In this document: positions 1 through 7,770 of the stretch, one piece after another
Numbering within the stretch: the first letter of the stretch is position 1
Layout of the letters: each line of letters begins with the position of its first letter
Assembly (NCBI RefSeq): GCF_001619615.1
Contig: NZ_LQQP01000009.1
Coordinates: 62,001 to 126,000 of the forward strand
Direction: 5' to 3'
Length of the DNA: 64,000 bases
Source of the DNA: Microbacterium sp. T32
Lineage (GTDB): Bacteria; Actinomycetota; Actinomycetes; Actinomycetales; Microbacteriaceae
Position numbers and translations under genes: made by a program
The notes under the pieces: generated by a model
Seen by the model: the letters and a program-made list of their open reading frames with translations, nothing else
Told to the model about the DNA's origin: nothing
Database searches by the model: none

Positions 1-35
1 GATGCGGGGGCGGTGCCGGTTCCGGTGGTGGTCAT
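1..35 (-). CDS. Partial gene at window edge, probably sugar ABC transporter permease
   Basis: Only the first eleven codons lie inside the window. The ATG shares one base with the TGA of the upstream ATP-binding gene (TGATG junction), so the two are almost certainly translated together. The visible residues are Thr/Gly/Ala-rich and have no recognisable domain. The call as a permease is inference from gene order: in CUT2-type sugar transporters the ATPase gene is normally followed by its membrane permease. Confidence 0.45.
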   Translation of the reverse strand, partial: MTTTGTGTAPA

Positions 36-796
36 CAGGCGGATTCCTTCCGGTAGCCGACCATCGTGGCGACGAGGTCCGGCACGGTGAGATCGGCCGA
101 GGGGGACACGAGCACCGTCTCGCCGCGCCACAGCACGGTGATGGTGTCGGCGGCCTTCAGGATGCGGGGGAGGTCGTGCGAGATCACCAGGACGCCCAGG
201 CCTCGGGATGCCACGGTGCGCATGAGTTCGCAGATGATCTCGGACTGCCGGGCACCGAGGGCGGCGGTCGGCTCGTCCATGAGCACCGCGGTGCGTGCCC
301 ACATCACGGCGCGCGCCACGGCGACCGCCTGACGCTGGCCGCCGGAGAGATCACGGACGGGCACCGTGAGCGACGGCAGGGCGATCGAGAGGTCGCGCAG
401 CGCGGCATCCGCCCTCTCCATCATCGAGCGGCGCGAGAGGACGCCGAACGGACCGGTCGTCACCTCGTGGCCGAGGTACATGTTGTCGACGACCGACAGG
501 TGCGGGGCGAGCGCGAGGTCCTGGTGGACCGCCTCGATCCCGAGCGCTTGCGCGTCCCGGACGGACGACAGCTTCACCGGACGATCGTCGATGATGACGT
601 CGCCGCGGTCGGGGCGGTTGATGCCGAGGAGCGTCTTCATCAACGTCGACTTGCCGGCGCCGTTGTCGCCGACCAGTGCGACGACCTCGCCGGGTCGAAC
701 CGCGACGTTCGCGTCGCGGAGGGCTTCGACGTGACCGAAGCTCTTCGCCACGTGACGGCAACCCACGACGCATTCGGGTGCAGGGGCGGGACTCAT
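35..796 (-). CDS. CUT2-type sugar ABC transporter ATP-binding protein
   Basis: This 253-residue protein is a single ABC ATPase domain that would power import of a sugar through a partner permease at the membrane. Seen in the sequence: Walker A GDNGAGKST (43-51), Q-loop Gln92, signature LSGGQ (150-154), Walker B VLMDE (171-175) and switch His207. The length fits the single-domain relatives of RbsA/XylG rather than the double-ATPase form. The start was placed at the ATG preceded by a GGAGAG ribosome site; a longer open frame runs through the promoter and is not used. It is divergent from a NagZ-like GH3 gene, so the substrate may be an amino sugar or a glycoside product, but that is inference. 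Confidence 0.85.
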   Translation of the reverse strand: MSPAPAPECVVGCRHVAKSFGHVEALRDANVAVRPGEVVALVGDNGAGKSTLMKTLLGINRPDRGDVIIDDRPVKLSSVRDAQALGIEAVHQDLALAPHLSVVDNMYLGHEVTTGPFGVLSRRSMMERADAALRDLSIALPSLTVPVRDLSGGQRQAVAVARAVMWARTAVLMDEPTAALGARQSEIICELMRTVASRGLGVLVISHDLPRILKAADTITVLWRGETVLVSPSADLTVPDLVATMVGYRKESA

Positions 797-982
797 TTTC
801 TCTCCATCGAGGTCCAGAGGATCGACATCGCGGTGTCGACGCACGAAAACTATCACATGAGTAACGTTTCGTGTCCAGACTTTGATGCTCACTCGCTGTA
901 TAACAAAACGAACACCAACGCATGCGATGGTATTGGTATACCCTCGTGCTGACCTCTCGACGCTGAGACCGAAAGTCTGCCC
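797..982. promoter_or_regulatory. Divergent promoter region between sugar ABC operon and GH3 gene
   Basis: This spacer is clearly richer in A+T than its surroundings. It holds an inverted repeat CACGAAA (842-848) / TTTCGTG (867-873), a TATAAC hexamer (899-904) that could be a -10 element, and the palindrome GGTATACC near the GH3 side. These look like operator sites for a LacI- or ROK-type repressor, but no such regulator gene is inside the window, so the assignment is tentative. Confidence 0.5.
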
Positions 983-2680
983 ATGAACGCGACGCCCGCA
1001 CCGCCCCGACCCGTCGATCTGTCGGCACCGTTGTTCGGCCTCGATCGACGCGGGCTCGCCTGGGTGGAGGAGACGTTGGCGGGACTCACGCGCGAACAGA
1101 AGGTCGGCCAGCTGCTGTGCCTGTACCTTCGCGGCGACGATATGGCCCGCTTCACGTCGGATCTCGATCGCCTGGGCGTCGCGCCCGGCGCGGTGATGAT
1201 GCTGCCGCGCAGTCCGGCCGCCGCAGCGCGGGACGTCGCCGCTCTCCAGGAGTGGAGCCGGATTCCGCTCCTCGTCGCCGGAAACCTCGAGTCGGGCGCG
1301 GTGAACTTCCTCACCGGCGTCGAGGCGTTCGCGAACCCGATGCAGGTCGCGGCCGCCGGTGACGAGGCCGCGGTGGACGCGCTCGCCGATCACTGCATCC
1401 GCGTCGCCCGCTCGCTCGGCATGAACTGGGCGTTCGCGCCGGTCGTCGATGTCGCCGTCAATCCCGCCAACCCGATCACGAACACGCGGTCGTTCGGCGC
1501 CGATCACGAACTCGTCGCGCGTCTGGGCTCTCACTACGTGTCGCGGCTCGAGCGGGCCGGGCTCATGACAAGCCCCAAGCACTTCCCCGGTGACGGCGTG
1601 GATGACCGGGATCAGCATCTCGTGACCTCATCCAACGATCTCGATGTCGACGAGTGGACCCGCACCTTCGGCGCCGTCTACGCGGCGGTGATCGCCGCCG
1701 GCGCGCGGTCGATCATGGTCGGGCACATCCGCCAGCGGGCCCTGTCGAAGTCGGTGCGTCCGGACTTCTCCGATGCGGACGTACGTCCCGGGTCGCTCGC
1801 CGCCGAGCTGATCGGCGACGTGCTGCGGGGACGGCTGGGTTTCGAGGGCCTGGTCGTGTCGGACAACACCGCGATGGCCGGTTTCACCACCGCCGGACGT
1901 CGCGATCGGACGCTGCCCGAGATGGTCGCCGCGGGTGTGGACGTGGTGCTCGGGAACGTCGACGTCGCCGCCGACTTCGCCGCGCTGGTGCAGGCCGTCG
2001 ACATCCTCACGGACGACCGGCTCGATGAGGCGGTGCGCCGGGTGCTGGCGACGAAGGCGTCGCTCGGCCTGCACCTCAGTCCGTTCGGCGATGCTTTCGG
2101 CGAACCCGCCTTCGATCACCCCGACGACCTGGAGGCACGGCGGGTGCTCGCGCGCCGGTCGATCACGGTGACGAAGGATGCCGCGAACCTGCTGCCGTTG
2201 CGAGCCGCGGAGCGCCGGCGCGTGCTCGTGGTGGTGGTGGGTGATGAGCCGACCTTCTACGATCCCTCCGGCCCGTTCGCGCCGCACTTCGTCGCGGGCC
2301 TGCGGGCACGCGGCTGCGAGGTGGAAGTGCGTCGGTCGCCCCTCGCGCAGTCGCCCTCGGCCGAAGTGGACGCGTTCGACCTCTGCATCTACTTCGCGAA
2401 CGTCCGATTCGTGGGGAACTCCAACAGCCTGCGGGTCGCGTGGGCGCCGTGGCAGGGGCCGGACGCGCCGCGGCATCCGTCCTCCTTCCCGACCGTGCTG
2501 GTGTCGATCGCCGACCCGTACCTGCTGCAGGACATGGCGATGGTGCGCACCGCGCTCAACGGCTACACGCCGACGTCCGCGACGGTGGATGCCGCCCTGG
2601 AAGTGCTGTTCGGCGAGATCGAACCGCGGGGCGTGAGCCCCGTGGACCCGTTCGTCGGGCACTGGGACGCTGCGCTCTGA
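983..2680 (+). CDS. Glycoside hydrolase family 3, NagZ-like (beta-N-acetylhexosaminidase type)
   Basis: The 565-residue protein has the GH3 (beta/alpha)8 domain in its first ~340 residues and the GH3 C-terminal alpha/beta domain after it. Visible motifs are KHFPGDG (199-205), the Asp-x-His dyad Asp210/His212 that marks the NagZ branch of GH3, and nucleophile Asp294 in VVSDNTAMAG. NagZ enzymes remove beta-linked N-acetylglucosamine; most bacterial NagZ proteins are one-domain and ~340 residues, so this is the longer actinobacterial type. No signal peptide is evident, suggesting a cytoplasmic enzyme acting on imported oligosaccharides or muropeptides. It is divergent from a sugar ABC ATPase, which probably supplies its substrate. 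The exact sugar specificity cannot be read from sequence. Confidence 0.85.
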   Translation: MNATPAPPRPVDLSAPLFGLDRRGLAWVEETLAGLTREQKVGQLLCLYLRGDDMARFTSDLDRLGVAPGAVMMLPRSPAAAARDVAALQEWSRIPLLVAGNLESGAVNFLTGVEAFANPMQVAAAGDEAAVDALADHCIRVARSLGMNWAFAPVVDVAVNPANPITNTRSFGADHELVARLGSHYVSRLERAGLMTSPKHFPGDGVDDRDQHLVTSSNDLDVDEWTRTFGAVYAAVIAAGARSIMVGHIRQRALSKSVRPDFSDADVRPGSLAAELIGDVLRGRLGFEGLVVSDNTAMAGFTTAGRRDRTLPEMVAAGVDVVLGNVDVAADFAALVQAVDILTDDRLDEAVRRVLATKASLGLHLSPFGDAFGEPAFDHPDDLEARRVLARRSITVTKDAANLLPLRAAERRRVLVVVVGDEPTFYDPSGPFAPHFVAGLRARGCEVEVRRSPLAQSPSAEVDAFDLCIYFANVRFVGNSNSLRVAWAPWQGPDAPRHPSSFPTVLVSIADPYLLQDMAMVRTALNGYTPTSATVDAALEVLFGEIEPRGVSPVDPFVGHWDAAL

Positions 2681-2725
2681 TCGCGAGCGCCGGGCGAGGG
2701 GCTCCGGGAGCGTGGTCCTCCGCCG

Positions 2726-3139
2726 TCAGCTGAAGGACACCCGCACGAGCGGGCTCCCCGCGACCCATTCCTCGAGCGGCGGGAACGCCGGTCGCGACGC
2801 GCTCCCGGCGTAGAGGGCATCGATGCCGTCCAGGATGGCGCTGAGTACGGCCGACCTCTCGTCGGCATCTGTGATGGGTGTCGCCGTCGCCGCGAGATCG
2901 GCGTGGACGCCGTTCTTCAGGTGGAACGTGAACTCGGGGTGCGTGAGCAGGTTCGCGTACCAGGAGCGGGCGCGCGGCGGCGTGCCGGTGATGTAGACCT
3001 CTCCGTTCACGTTGTGGAACCAGATCTCGATGCGCCGGGGCTGCTGAGTCCGGGCGCCGACGGTGGTGATGTCGACCGTGCGCTGTTCGACGGTCGAGGC
3101 CGGGGTCAGGGCAAGGGCGGTGGCGATCTCGGCATCCAT
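2726..3139 (-). CDS. Deazaflavin (F420)-dependent nitroreductase-family protein (FDOR/DUF385)
   Basis: A 137-residue split-beta-barrel protein resembling the Ddn-like FDOR family, which reduces quinones or nitro compounds with F420H2 or binds related flavins. The features recognised are the central segment RRIEIWFHNVNGEVYITG, the following PPRARSWYANL, and a HPEFTFHLKNG segment. It appears to be a single-gene transcript: a TAGGAA hexamer ends 6 nt before the ATG on the minus strand, with no Shine-Dalgarno, which suggests a leaderless mRNA. The cofactor (F420, FMN or haem) and substrate cannot be assigned from sequence alone. Confidence 0.75.
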   Translation of the reverse strand: MDAEIATALALTPASTVEQRTVDITTVGARTQQPRRIEIWFHNVNGEVYITGTPPRARSWYANLLTHPEFTFHLKNGVHADLAATATPITDADERSAVLSAILDGIDALYAGSASRPAFPPLEEWVAGSPLVRVSFS

Positions 3140-3307
3140 GTCTCGTTCCTACCCGCCGACCGGCCTGGGCGGAAGCCGCATCACCTCAGCCGTCACGATA
3201 GGTCCCGTCGAAGTCGTCGAGGTCGTGGGAGCTTCGCGGAGAGGCGGCCCTGCGGGGCATGATCTCCTCAGCGGTACAGCAAACCGCAGCGACGGAGGGA
3301 GCCAGCG

Positions 3308-3532
3308 ATGGCCGAGGGAACCAAGGACGACCCGTGCGCGCGCACGTGCGCGGGGCCCCGCGCGACCCTGGGCCTTGGCGACGTGCGGATCGTCGTACCC
3401 ACGCGCGACGACGTGGAGGCGTTCGGCGAGCGCGTGCGCGATCACGGCATCGTCGCGGCGGACGACGGCCGCACGCTGCGGCTCGCCGACCCGTGGGGCA
3501 CGCGGTTGGCGATCACGCCGGAGGTCGACTGA
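3308..3532 (+). CDS. Half-length VOC (glyoxalase-like) protein
   Basis: This 74-residue frame ends with a clear VOC C-terminal module: DVRIVVPTRDDVEAFGERV, then DGRTLRLADPWGTRLAI, where DPWG is the usual turn before the last strand. VOC proteins normally need two such modules (about 120 residues), so this is half length, either a remnant or a protein that dimerises to rebuild the fold. A good GGAGGGA ribosome site lies 7 nt upstream of the ATG, so translation is plausible. The first 25 residues, with two Cys, do not resemble the missing module. Confidence 0.55.
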   Translation: MAEGTKDDPCARTCAGPRATLGLGDVRIVVPTRDDVEAFGERVRDHGIVAADDGRTLRLADPWGTRLAITPEVD

Positions 3533-3542
3533 CGCTCGAGAC

Positions 3543-4430
3543 TCACACAGTCGTCGGTGCGAGCGCCTGCGTGCACACCCCGCGCAGCCACGAGTGCGCC
3601 GGGTCGTTGTCGTGGCGCGCGTGCCAGCTCAGCGCGATGGGCGCTGCCGACAGGGGAAACGGGAACGGTCGGGAGACGAGCGACGATGGCAGGTCCTGGG
3701 CGACTCGTTCGGGCAGAGCGGTCACCGCGGGAACCGTCTCCAGGATGGACAGCGCGGCGCCGACCGCGGGAACCGTCGCGATGACCCGCCGACGCAGCCC
3801 GAGGTCGAACAGGCGATCATCGATCGGTCCGTGTGTTCTCCCGCGGCGGGAGATGTTCACATGAAGAGCACCCGCGATCGCCTCCGCGGTCGGATGGTCG
3901 ACGTCGAGTTCGCTGTGTCGGCGGACGATCAGTCGCATCGTGTCGGTGCTCACCACCCGCGATCTCACCGTTGCGGAAGGGGCGGGAGCGTCGCCGATCT
4001 CGAGGTCCAGGTGCCCGCGGGTCAGGTCGCGATCGTCGTCGGCCTTCTCGGCGACGAACCGCACCTGCAGTCCTGAGGCTTCGCTCGCGACGATGGCGGA
4101 GAGACGCGTCGCTACGGGAGCGACCAGGGATTCGTGGCAGCGCACGACGAACGTGCGGTGGAGGTCCGCGAGGCGGAAGTCCCGCGCGGGAGTGAGAACG
4201 GCCTCTGCTCGAGCGACGAGGTCGCGCACTTCGCTCTGCAGCTCGAGCGCACGGGCGGTCGGCACCATTCGGCGGCCGTTCCGAACGAGGATGTCATCCC
4301 CCGTCGCGGCGCGCAGTCGCGACAGGATGCGGCTGACCGCTGGTGGTGTCAGCCGCATCTGTGTCGCGGCATCCTGCACGCTGCGGTTCTCCAGGAGCGC
4401 GTCCAACCCGAGCAGAAGATTCATGTCCAC
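3543..4430 (-). CDS. LysR-family transcriptional regulator
   Basis: A 295-residue regulator with the LysR winged helix-turn-helix in residues 1-62 (SVQDAATQMRLTPPAVSRIL is the recognition region) and a periplasmic-binding-protein-like effector domain from about residue 90. Two starts are possible, GTG as given or an ATG two codons later; neither has a strong ribosome site. It is divergent from the inositol-monophosphatase-like gene, the normal arrangement for a LysR protein that controls its neighbour. The effector is unknown. Confidence 0.85.
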   Translation of the reverse strand: MDMNLLLGLDALLENRSVQDAATQMRLTPPAVSRILSRLRAATGDDILVRNGRRMVPTARALELQSEVRDLVARAEAVLTPARDFRLADLHRTFVVRCHESLVAPVATRLSAIVASEASGLQVRFVAEKADDDRDLTRGHLDLEIGDAPAPSATVRSRVVSTDTMRLIVRRHSELDVDHPTAEAIAGALHVNISRRGRTHGPIDDRLFDLGLRRRVIATVPAVGAALSILETVPAVTALPERVAQDLPSSLVSRPFPFPLSAAPIALSWHARHDNDPAHSWLRGVCTQALAPTTV

Positions 4431-4523
4431 ATGACTGAGAGTAATGCGATAGATGTCGATAATGCACTGGAGTTAATGGAGAACGCTCTTTAGCGTCGAT
4501 CGTGTCAACGGAAAGGGACAGAC
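4431..4523. promoter_or_regulatory. Divergent LysR / IMPase promoter
   Basis: The 93-nt spacer is A+T-rich compared with the flanking genes and contains the partly repeated segments GATAGATG and GATAATGC. LysR proteins usually bind interrupted dyads in such spacers; no perfect dyad is visible, so the exact operator cannot be fixed. Confidence 0.4.
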
Positions 4524-5330
4524 ATGATCGACGAAACCTCGCTGCTGCAAATGATGACCACGATCGCGACGCAGGCCGGGGAGCGCCTCCTCGCGGTCTA
4601 CTCGCCGGACGCGCGCCCGGCGAACATGCAGGAAATGCTGGATGCCGCCCGCCGCAACGAACGCGTCTCGAGCGACGGCACGCGTGATGCGCTGAGGAAA
4701 TTGCTCCCCGACGCCCGTTTCGTCGATGGCGAGAACGAGACCGCGGCGCTACCGGACGACGGGGACTGGTGGGTGATCGACGACGCCGAGGGCAGTGTGA
4801 ACCACGTGCACGGTCTTCCGGACTGGGGGGTGAGCATTGCGCTCGTCCGCGGAGGAAGGCCCGTGCTCGCGGTGTTTCGTCAGCCCGTTCCCGATCTCAC
4901 CTACACGGCGACCCTCGGCGGGGGTGCCTTCGTCAACGGACGCCCTCTCGCGGTGTCGGCGAAGCAGGGTCTCGAGATCGCGATCGTGGGAACCGGCCAG
5001 GCGGAGGCGAAGCAGGCCGCAACGTATTCGGCCATCGGCGCATCGATGACGGCGCTCCTCGGGGCGGCTTTCCTCGTGAAAGCGACGGTGCCCTCGACGT
5101 TCCCGATGCTGCTCGTGGCGGCCGGACACATGGATGCTTTCTGGCAGTACGAACCCGTCCTGCCCGGCGTCGCGGTCGGCTCGCTGATGGTCACGGAAGC
5201 CGGCGGAGTCGTGACGACCATTTCCGGAGACCCGTGGGCCCCCGGAGATGACACCATCCTCGTCGGCGCCCCGGGCGTGCACCCCGCCGTTCGCGACGCG
5301 CTCGCCCTCCTTCGGAAGACGTCCGCATGA
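4524..5330 (+). CDS. Inositol-monophosphatase-family protein with altered metal-site motifs
   Basis: A 268-residue member of the IMPase fold. The first motif is GEN (70-72) where the family usually has GEE. The hallmark D-P-(I/L)-D-G-T is changed to DDAEGS (86-91), so the second metal-binding Asp is Glu89. The usual W-D-x-A-A-G is LPGVAVG (213-219), so the third metal Asp is Gly215, while EAGG is kept. In active IMPases these three acids hold Mg2+, so this protein may act on an unusual substrate, have weak activity, or serve a non-catalytic role. An AAAGGGA ribosome site supports the start. It overlaps the next gene by four bases and is divergent from a LysR regulator. Confidence 0.75.
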   Translation: MIDETSLLQMMTTIATQAGERLLAVYSPDARPANMQEMLDAARRNERVSSDGTRDALRKLLPDARFVDGENETAALPDDGDWWVIDDAEGSVNHVHGLPDWGVSIALVRGGRPVLAVFRQPVPDLTYTATLGGGAFVNGRPLAVSAKQGLEIAIVGTGQAEAKQAATYSAIGASMTALLGAAFLVKATVPSTFPMLLVAAGHMDAFWQYEPVLPGVAVGSLMVTEAGGVVTTISGDPWAPGDDTILVGAPGVHPAVRDALALLRKTSA

Positions 5331-5950
5331 CGACGGTCGTCCTGGGTGCGACCGGGGGAACGGGGCGTCAGCTCGTCGCTCGCGCTCTCGCCTCCGGTCT
5401 CGATGTGCGAGCGCTCGTCCGGAACCCGGCAACCGCGGATCTCCCGGTTCACCCGCGCCTTCAGGTCGTGCGCGCCGACGTCCACGACGCGGCGAGCGTG
5501 ACGGGGGCGATCGACGCGGAGGACATCGTGCTGTCGGGGCTGGGCGTCTCTTCGAGGCGCCGGCTGGGAACGCTCGAAGCAGGCGCGTCGGCTGTGGTCG
5601 CGGCACGTCCCGCGCGGATCGTGTGGCTCGGAGCGGCGGGAACGGGTCCTTCCAGCGAAAAAGTCAGCGGCGCTGTGGCGTGGGCGCTGAAGAAGGGATT
5701 CGGGGCCGAATACGACGACAAGACCGCCAGCGAGGAACTCGTGCTCGCCGCGGGCGGCGTCATCCTCCACTCGGGGCCGCTGAGTGACAAGGCGGACGAC
5801 GCGAAGGTCGCCGCCGAGCACGTCGACCGCGTGGATCGGCGCTTCTTCCCTTTCGGTGCCTCTCGTGTCTCTGTCGCTCGGTTGATGTTGGGGCTCGCTG
5901 ACGCCGAGGCGTTTCCTCAGCCCGGTGTCTACCTCGTCCAGCGCCGGTGA
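5327..5950 (+). CDS. NAD(P)-binding atypical short-chain dehydrogenase (NmrA/YwnB-like)
   Basis: A 207-residue Rossmann protein beginning with a dinucleotide-binding loop GATGGTG (residues 7-13) and followed by VRALVRNP, typical of atypical SDRs that reduce or bind NAD(P)H without the YxxxK active site. The fold continues through SGLGVSSRR and IVWLGAAGTG segments. It overlaps the IMPase-like gene at an ATGA junction, so the two form an operon likely under the LysR regulator. Substrate unknown. Confidence 0.75.
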   Translation: MTTVVLGATGGTGRQLVARALASGLDVRALVRNPATADLPVHPRLQVVRADVHDAASVTGAIDAEDIVLSGLGVSSRRRLGTLEAGASAVVAARPARIVWLGAAGTGPSSEKVSGAVAWALKKGFGAEYDDKTASEELVLAAGGVILHSGPLSDKADDAKVAAEHVDRVDRRFFPFGASRVSVARLMLGLADAEAFPQPGVYLVQRR

Positions 5951-6070
5951 GTACGCGGAAACGCGCAAAGCCGATGTTCCCGGTGTTACGCCCCGCTACG
6001 CCCTCCGGCGCCCCGCGGCGTGGCATCCCGTACCGTCGTTTCATCGCACCCTACGAAGGCAGGTGAAGCC

Positions 6071-6328
6071 ATGTCCCGCACGATCTCGTCGACAGTCCAC
6101 CCGATCCAGCGCTGCATGGCCGCAGCCAACCCCGCGGCGTGGTGGGACGGACTTGTCACGCACGTCGACGGCGCCGAGGCGACGATCGCGCTGCTGAACG
6201 GCGCGGCCGTCCGCGTGCGGATCGTCGGCCCGGCGGTCGACATCGCGTCGGGAGAGCCGGTGGCTTACCACCCGGTCGCGGAACTCCTGAGCGCGTCGGC
6301 CGTCCTCACGACCGCGCGCGTCGCCTGA
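6071..6328 (+). CDS. Hypothetical protein, 85 aa
   Basis: A small protein of unknown function. The start is fixed by an AGGTGA ribosome site 4 nt upstream of the ATG. The middle (about residues 20-65) looks like a small beta-rich domain (WWDGLVTHVDGAEATIALL, then VRVRIVGPAVDIASGEPVAYHP). No signal peptide, membrane segment or cysteine cluster apart from one Cys. It is followed tail-to-tail by the copper-storage-like gene, 4 nt apart. Confidence 0.6.
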   Translation: MSRTISSTVHPIQRCMAAANPAAWWDGLVTHVDGAEATIALLNGAAVRVRIVGPAVDIASGEPVAYHPVAELLSASAVLTTARVA

Positions 6329-6332
6329 CTCC

Positions 6333-6734
6333 TCAGGCGGACATCGAGGCCATCATGGCCTCGCACTTCATGACCATGTCGTCGCACGCCATGGCGCAGT
6401 AGCGGCACATCTCGTCCATGTCGGCGTGCATGCGGCACTCGGCGGCACACGCCTTGCCCATGGTCACGCAGGCCATCATCATGGCCTTCATCACGTCCAT
6501 GTCCATGCCGGCGGGACGCATCATCATGTGCATCGTGGCCTCGGCCATCTCGACCATGTTCGAGCACATGGCGCAGCACTTCGCCATCTCGGCGCCGTGC
6601 ATCATGTCGCTGCCGGCGCACATCGCCGCCGCCATCGCGCAGGCGTTGAGGGACTGCACGCATTCCTGCATGGCATCCATGTCCATGGTCATCTCGCCCA
6701 TGGGCATGGACTTCATCATCATCATGGTGTCCAT
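6333..6734 (-). CDS. Met/Cys-rich four-helix-bundle copper-storage-like protein (Csp/DUF326 family)
   Basis: The 133-residue protein contains, by hand count, 13 Cys and 39 Met. Cys are spaced along predicted helices (C25, C32, C39, C53, C54, C57, C89, C96, C100, C110, C113, C117, C124), the pattern of Csp copper-storage bundles, in which inward-facing Cys thiolates hold many Cu(I) ions. The Met content is extreme even for this family, with Met at many helix faces and an N-terminal run of four Met. There is no signal peptide, so it should be cytosolic (Csp3-like). A GGGAGA ribosome site fixes the start. Its presumed role is buffering Cu(I); the window also has a CopC-like protein, but far away. 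Confidence 0.8.
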   Translation of the reverse strand: MDTMMMMKSMPMGEMTMDMDAMQECVQSLNACAMAAAMCAGSDMMHGAEMAKCCAMCSNMVEMAEATMHMMMRPAGMDMDVMKAMMMACVTMGKACAAECRMHADMDEMCRYCAMACDDMVMKCEAMMASMSA

Positions 6735-6846
6735 CGGTGTCTCCCGTGTTCTCGAGTGGATCGCGGTCCGCCGGCGCGGCGAGCGCTCGTATGACGGAAT
6801 GTTACGCCCGCCGGATCGCGCGGCCACGGCATTCTCAGGGAAGTGA

Positions 6847-7635
6847 TCAGGCGGCCAGTCGCTCGCGCAGGAACTCGACGACGAGCTCGTTCGCCCGATG
6901 CGTGGGGTGCCCCGGGACGTTGGCCGAGGCATCCGTGAGCACGGAGTGCGCGTTCGTCGGGATGCCGTCGGAATTGCCGGGAGACGAGTCGATCTCGAAC
7001 GCCCGCCATCCGTCGCCCAGCAGTCGCTCCATCGCCGCGAAGCGCTCCGCCGGAACGCTGCGGTCGTTCGTGAACCGCAGGCCCAGCGCGCAGAGCCCGT
7101 CGCCTGCGCGTCGGCGGACGGCCGCCTCCTCGGTGGGGCTGAGCCCCGTCGCCGCCCGCCCCGCTCCGATCGCCGGGGGCAGCGCGGGCTGAGAGATGAC
7201 GGGGGCGAGAACGCTCTCGTCGGCGGCCGTCGCCAGCGCGAACCCGCCCGAGAAGCACATCCCGATCACGCCGACACCGGGACCGCCGCGCTCGGCGTGC
7301 ACGTCGCGCGCGAGGGCGCGGAGGAATCCGGCGATCGGGCGGTCGGCGCGACGGGCGAAGGCCGCGAACTCTCGCGACACGCACATGCGCAGAGACGAAC
7401 CGGCGAGGTACCCGGCGCTGACCGGTCGGCCGGGAGTGCCGATGACGGAGGGGAGGGCGACGTGGAAGCCGGCGGCGACCAGCCGCTCGGCGAGCGCGAT
7501 CACCTGGGGTGTCGCCCCGGGGATCTCGGGGATCAGGATGACGCCGGGGCCATCCCCCGAGCGGTAGACGTCGTGCGTGATGCCGTCGTACGTGAAGGGC
7601 GCGACGTGCCAACCCGCCAAGAGATCCGTGGTCAT
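6847..7635 (-). CDS. Dienelactone-hydrolase-family alpha/beta hydrolase
   Basis: A 262-residue alpha/beta hydrolase of the DLH family. The EIPG segment near residue 37 and the nucleophile elbow GMCFSGG (125-131, nucleophile Cys127 with Ser129 nearby) are the family marks; the C-terminal VPGHPTHR region may hold the catalytic His. DLH proteins hydrolyse lactones or esters such as carboxymethylenebutenolide. A TCTACT hexamer 6 nt before the ATG suggests leaderless transcription. No aromatic-degradation genes are next to it, so the substrate is open. Confidence 0.8.
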   Translation of the reverse strand: MTTDLLAGWHVAPFTYDGITHDVYRSGDGPGVILIPEIPGATPQVIALAERLVAAGFHVALPSVIGTPGRPVSAGYLAGSSLRMCVSREFAAFARRADRPIAGFLRALARDVHAERGGPGVGVIGMCFSGGFALATAADESVLAPVISQPALPPAIGAGRAATGLSPTEEAAVRRRAGDGLCALGLRFTNDRSVPAERFAAMERLLGDGWRAFEIDSSPGNSDGIPTNAHSVLTDASANVPGHPTHRANELVVEFLRERLAA

Positions 7636-7734
7636 GGACTCAGTAGATCACCACTGTGGACGATCGCGGCCGCTCGACGGATCTGCGCACGTGGATCGCG
7701 CGAATCGCCCCACCGGGATGAGCCGCGATCGCCC

Positions 7735-7770
7735 TTGATATGCAAGTCATTACTTGCCTATACTCGCGGT
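7735..7770 (+). promoter_or_regulatory. arsR-VOC promoter with perfect dyad operator, leaderless
   Basis: TTGATA (-35, 7735-7740) and TATACT (-10, 7759-7764) are 18 nt apart. Between them lies the perfect dyad GCAAGT-CATT-ACTTGC (7742-7757), ideally placed for repression. The GTG start follows the -10 by 6 nt, so the mRNA should begin at the start codon. Auto-repression by the ArsR protein is inferred. Confidence 0.75.

Noticed and set aside
35..1618. 527-codon version of the sugar ATPase
   Set aside because: The extra N-terminus runs through the divergent promoter and the GH3 gene; the internal ATG has a good ribosome site.
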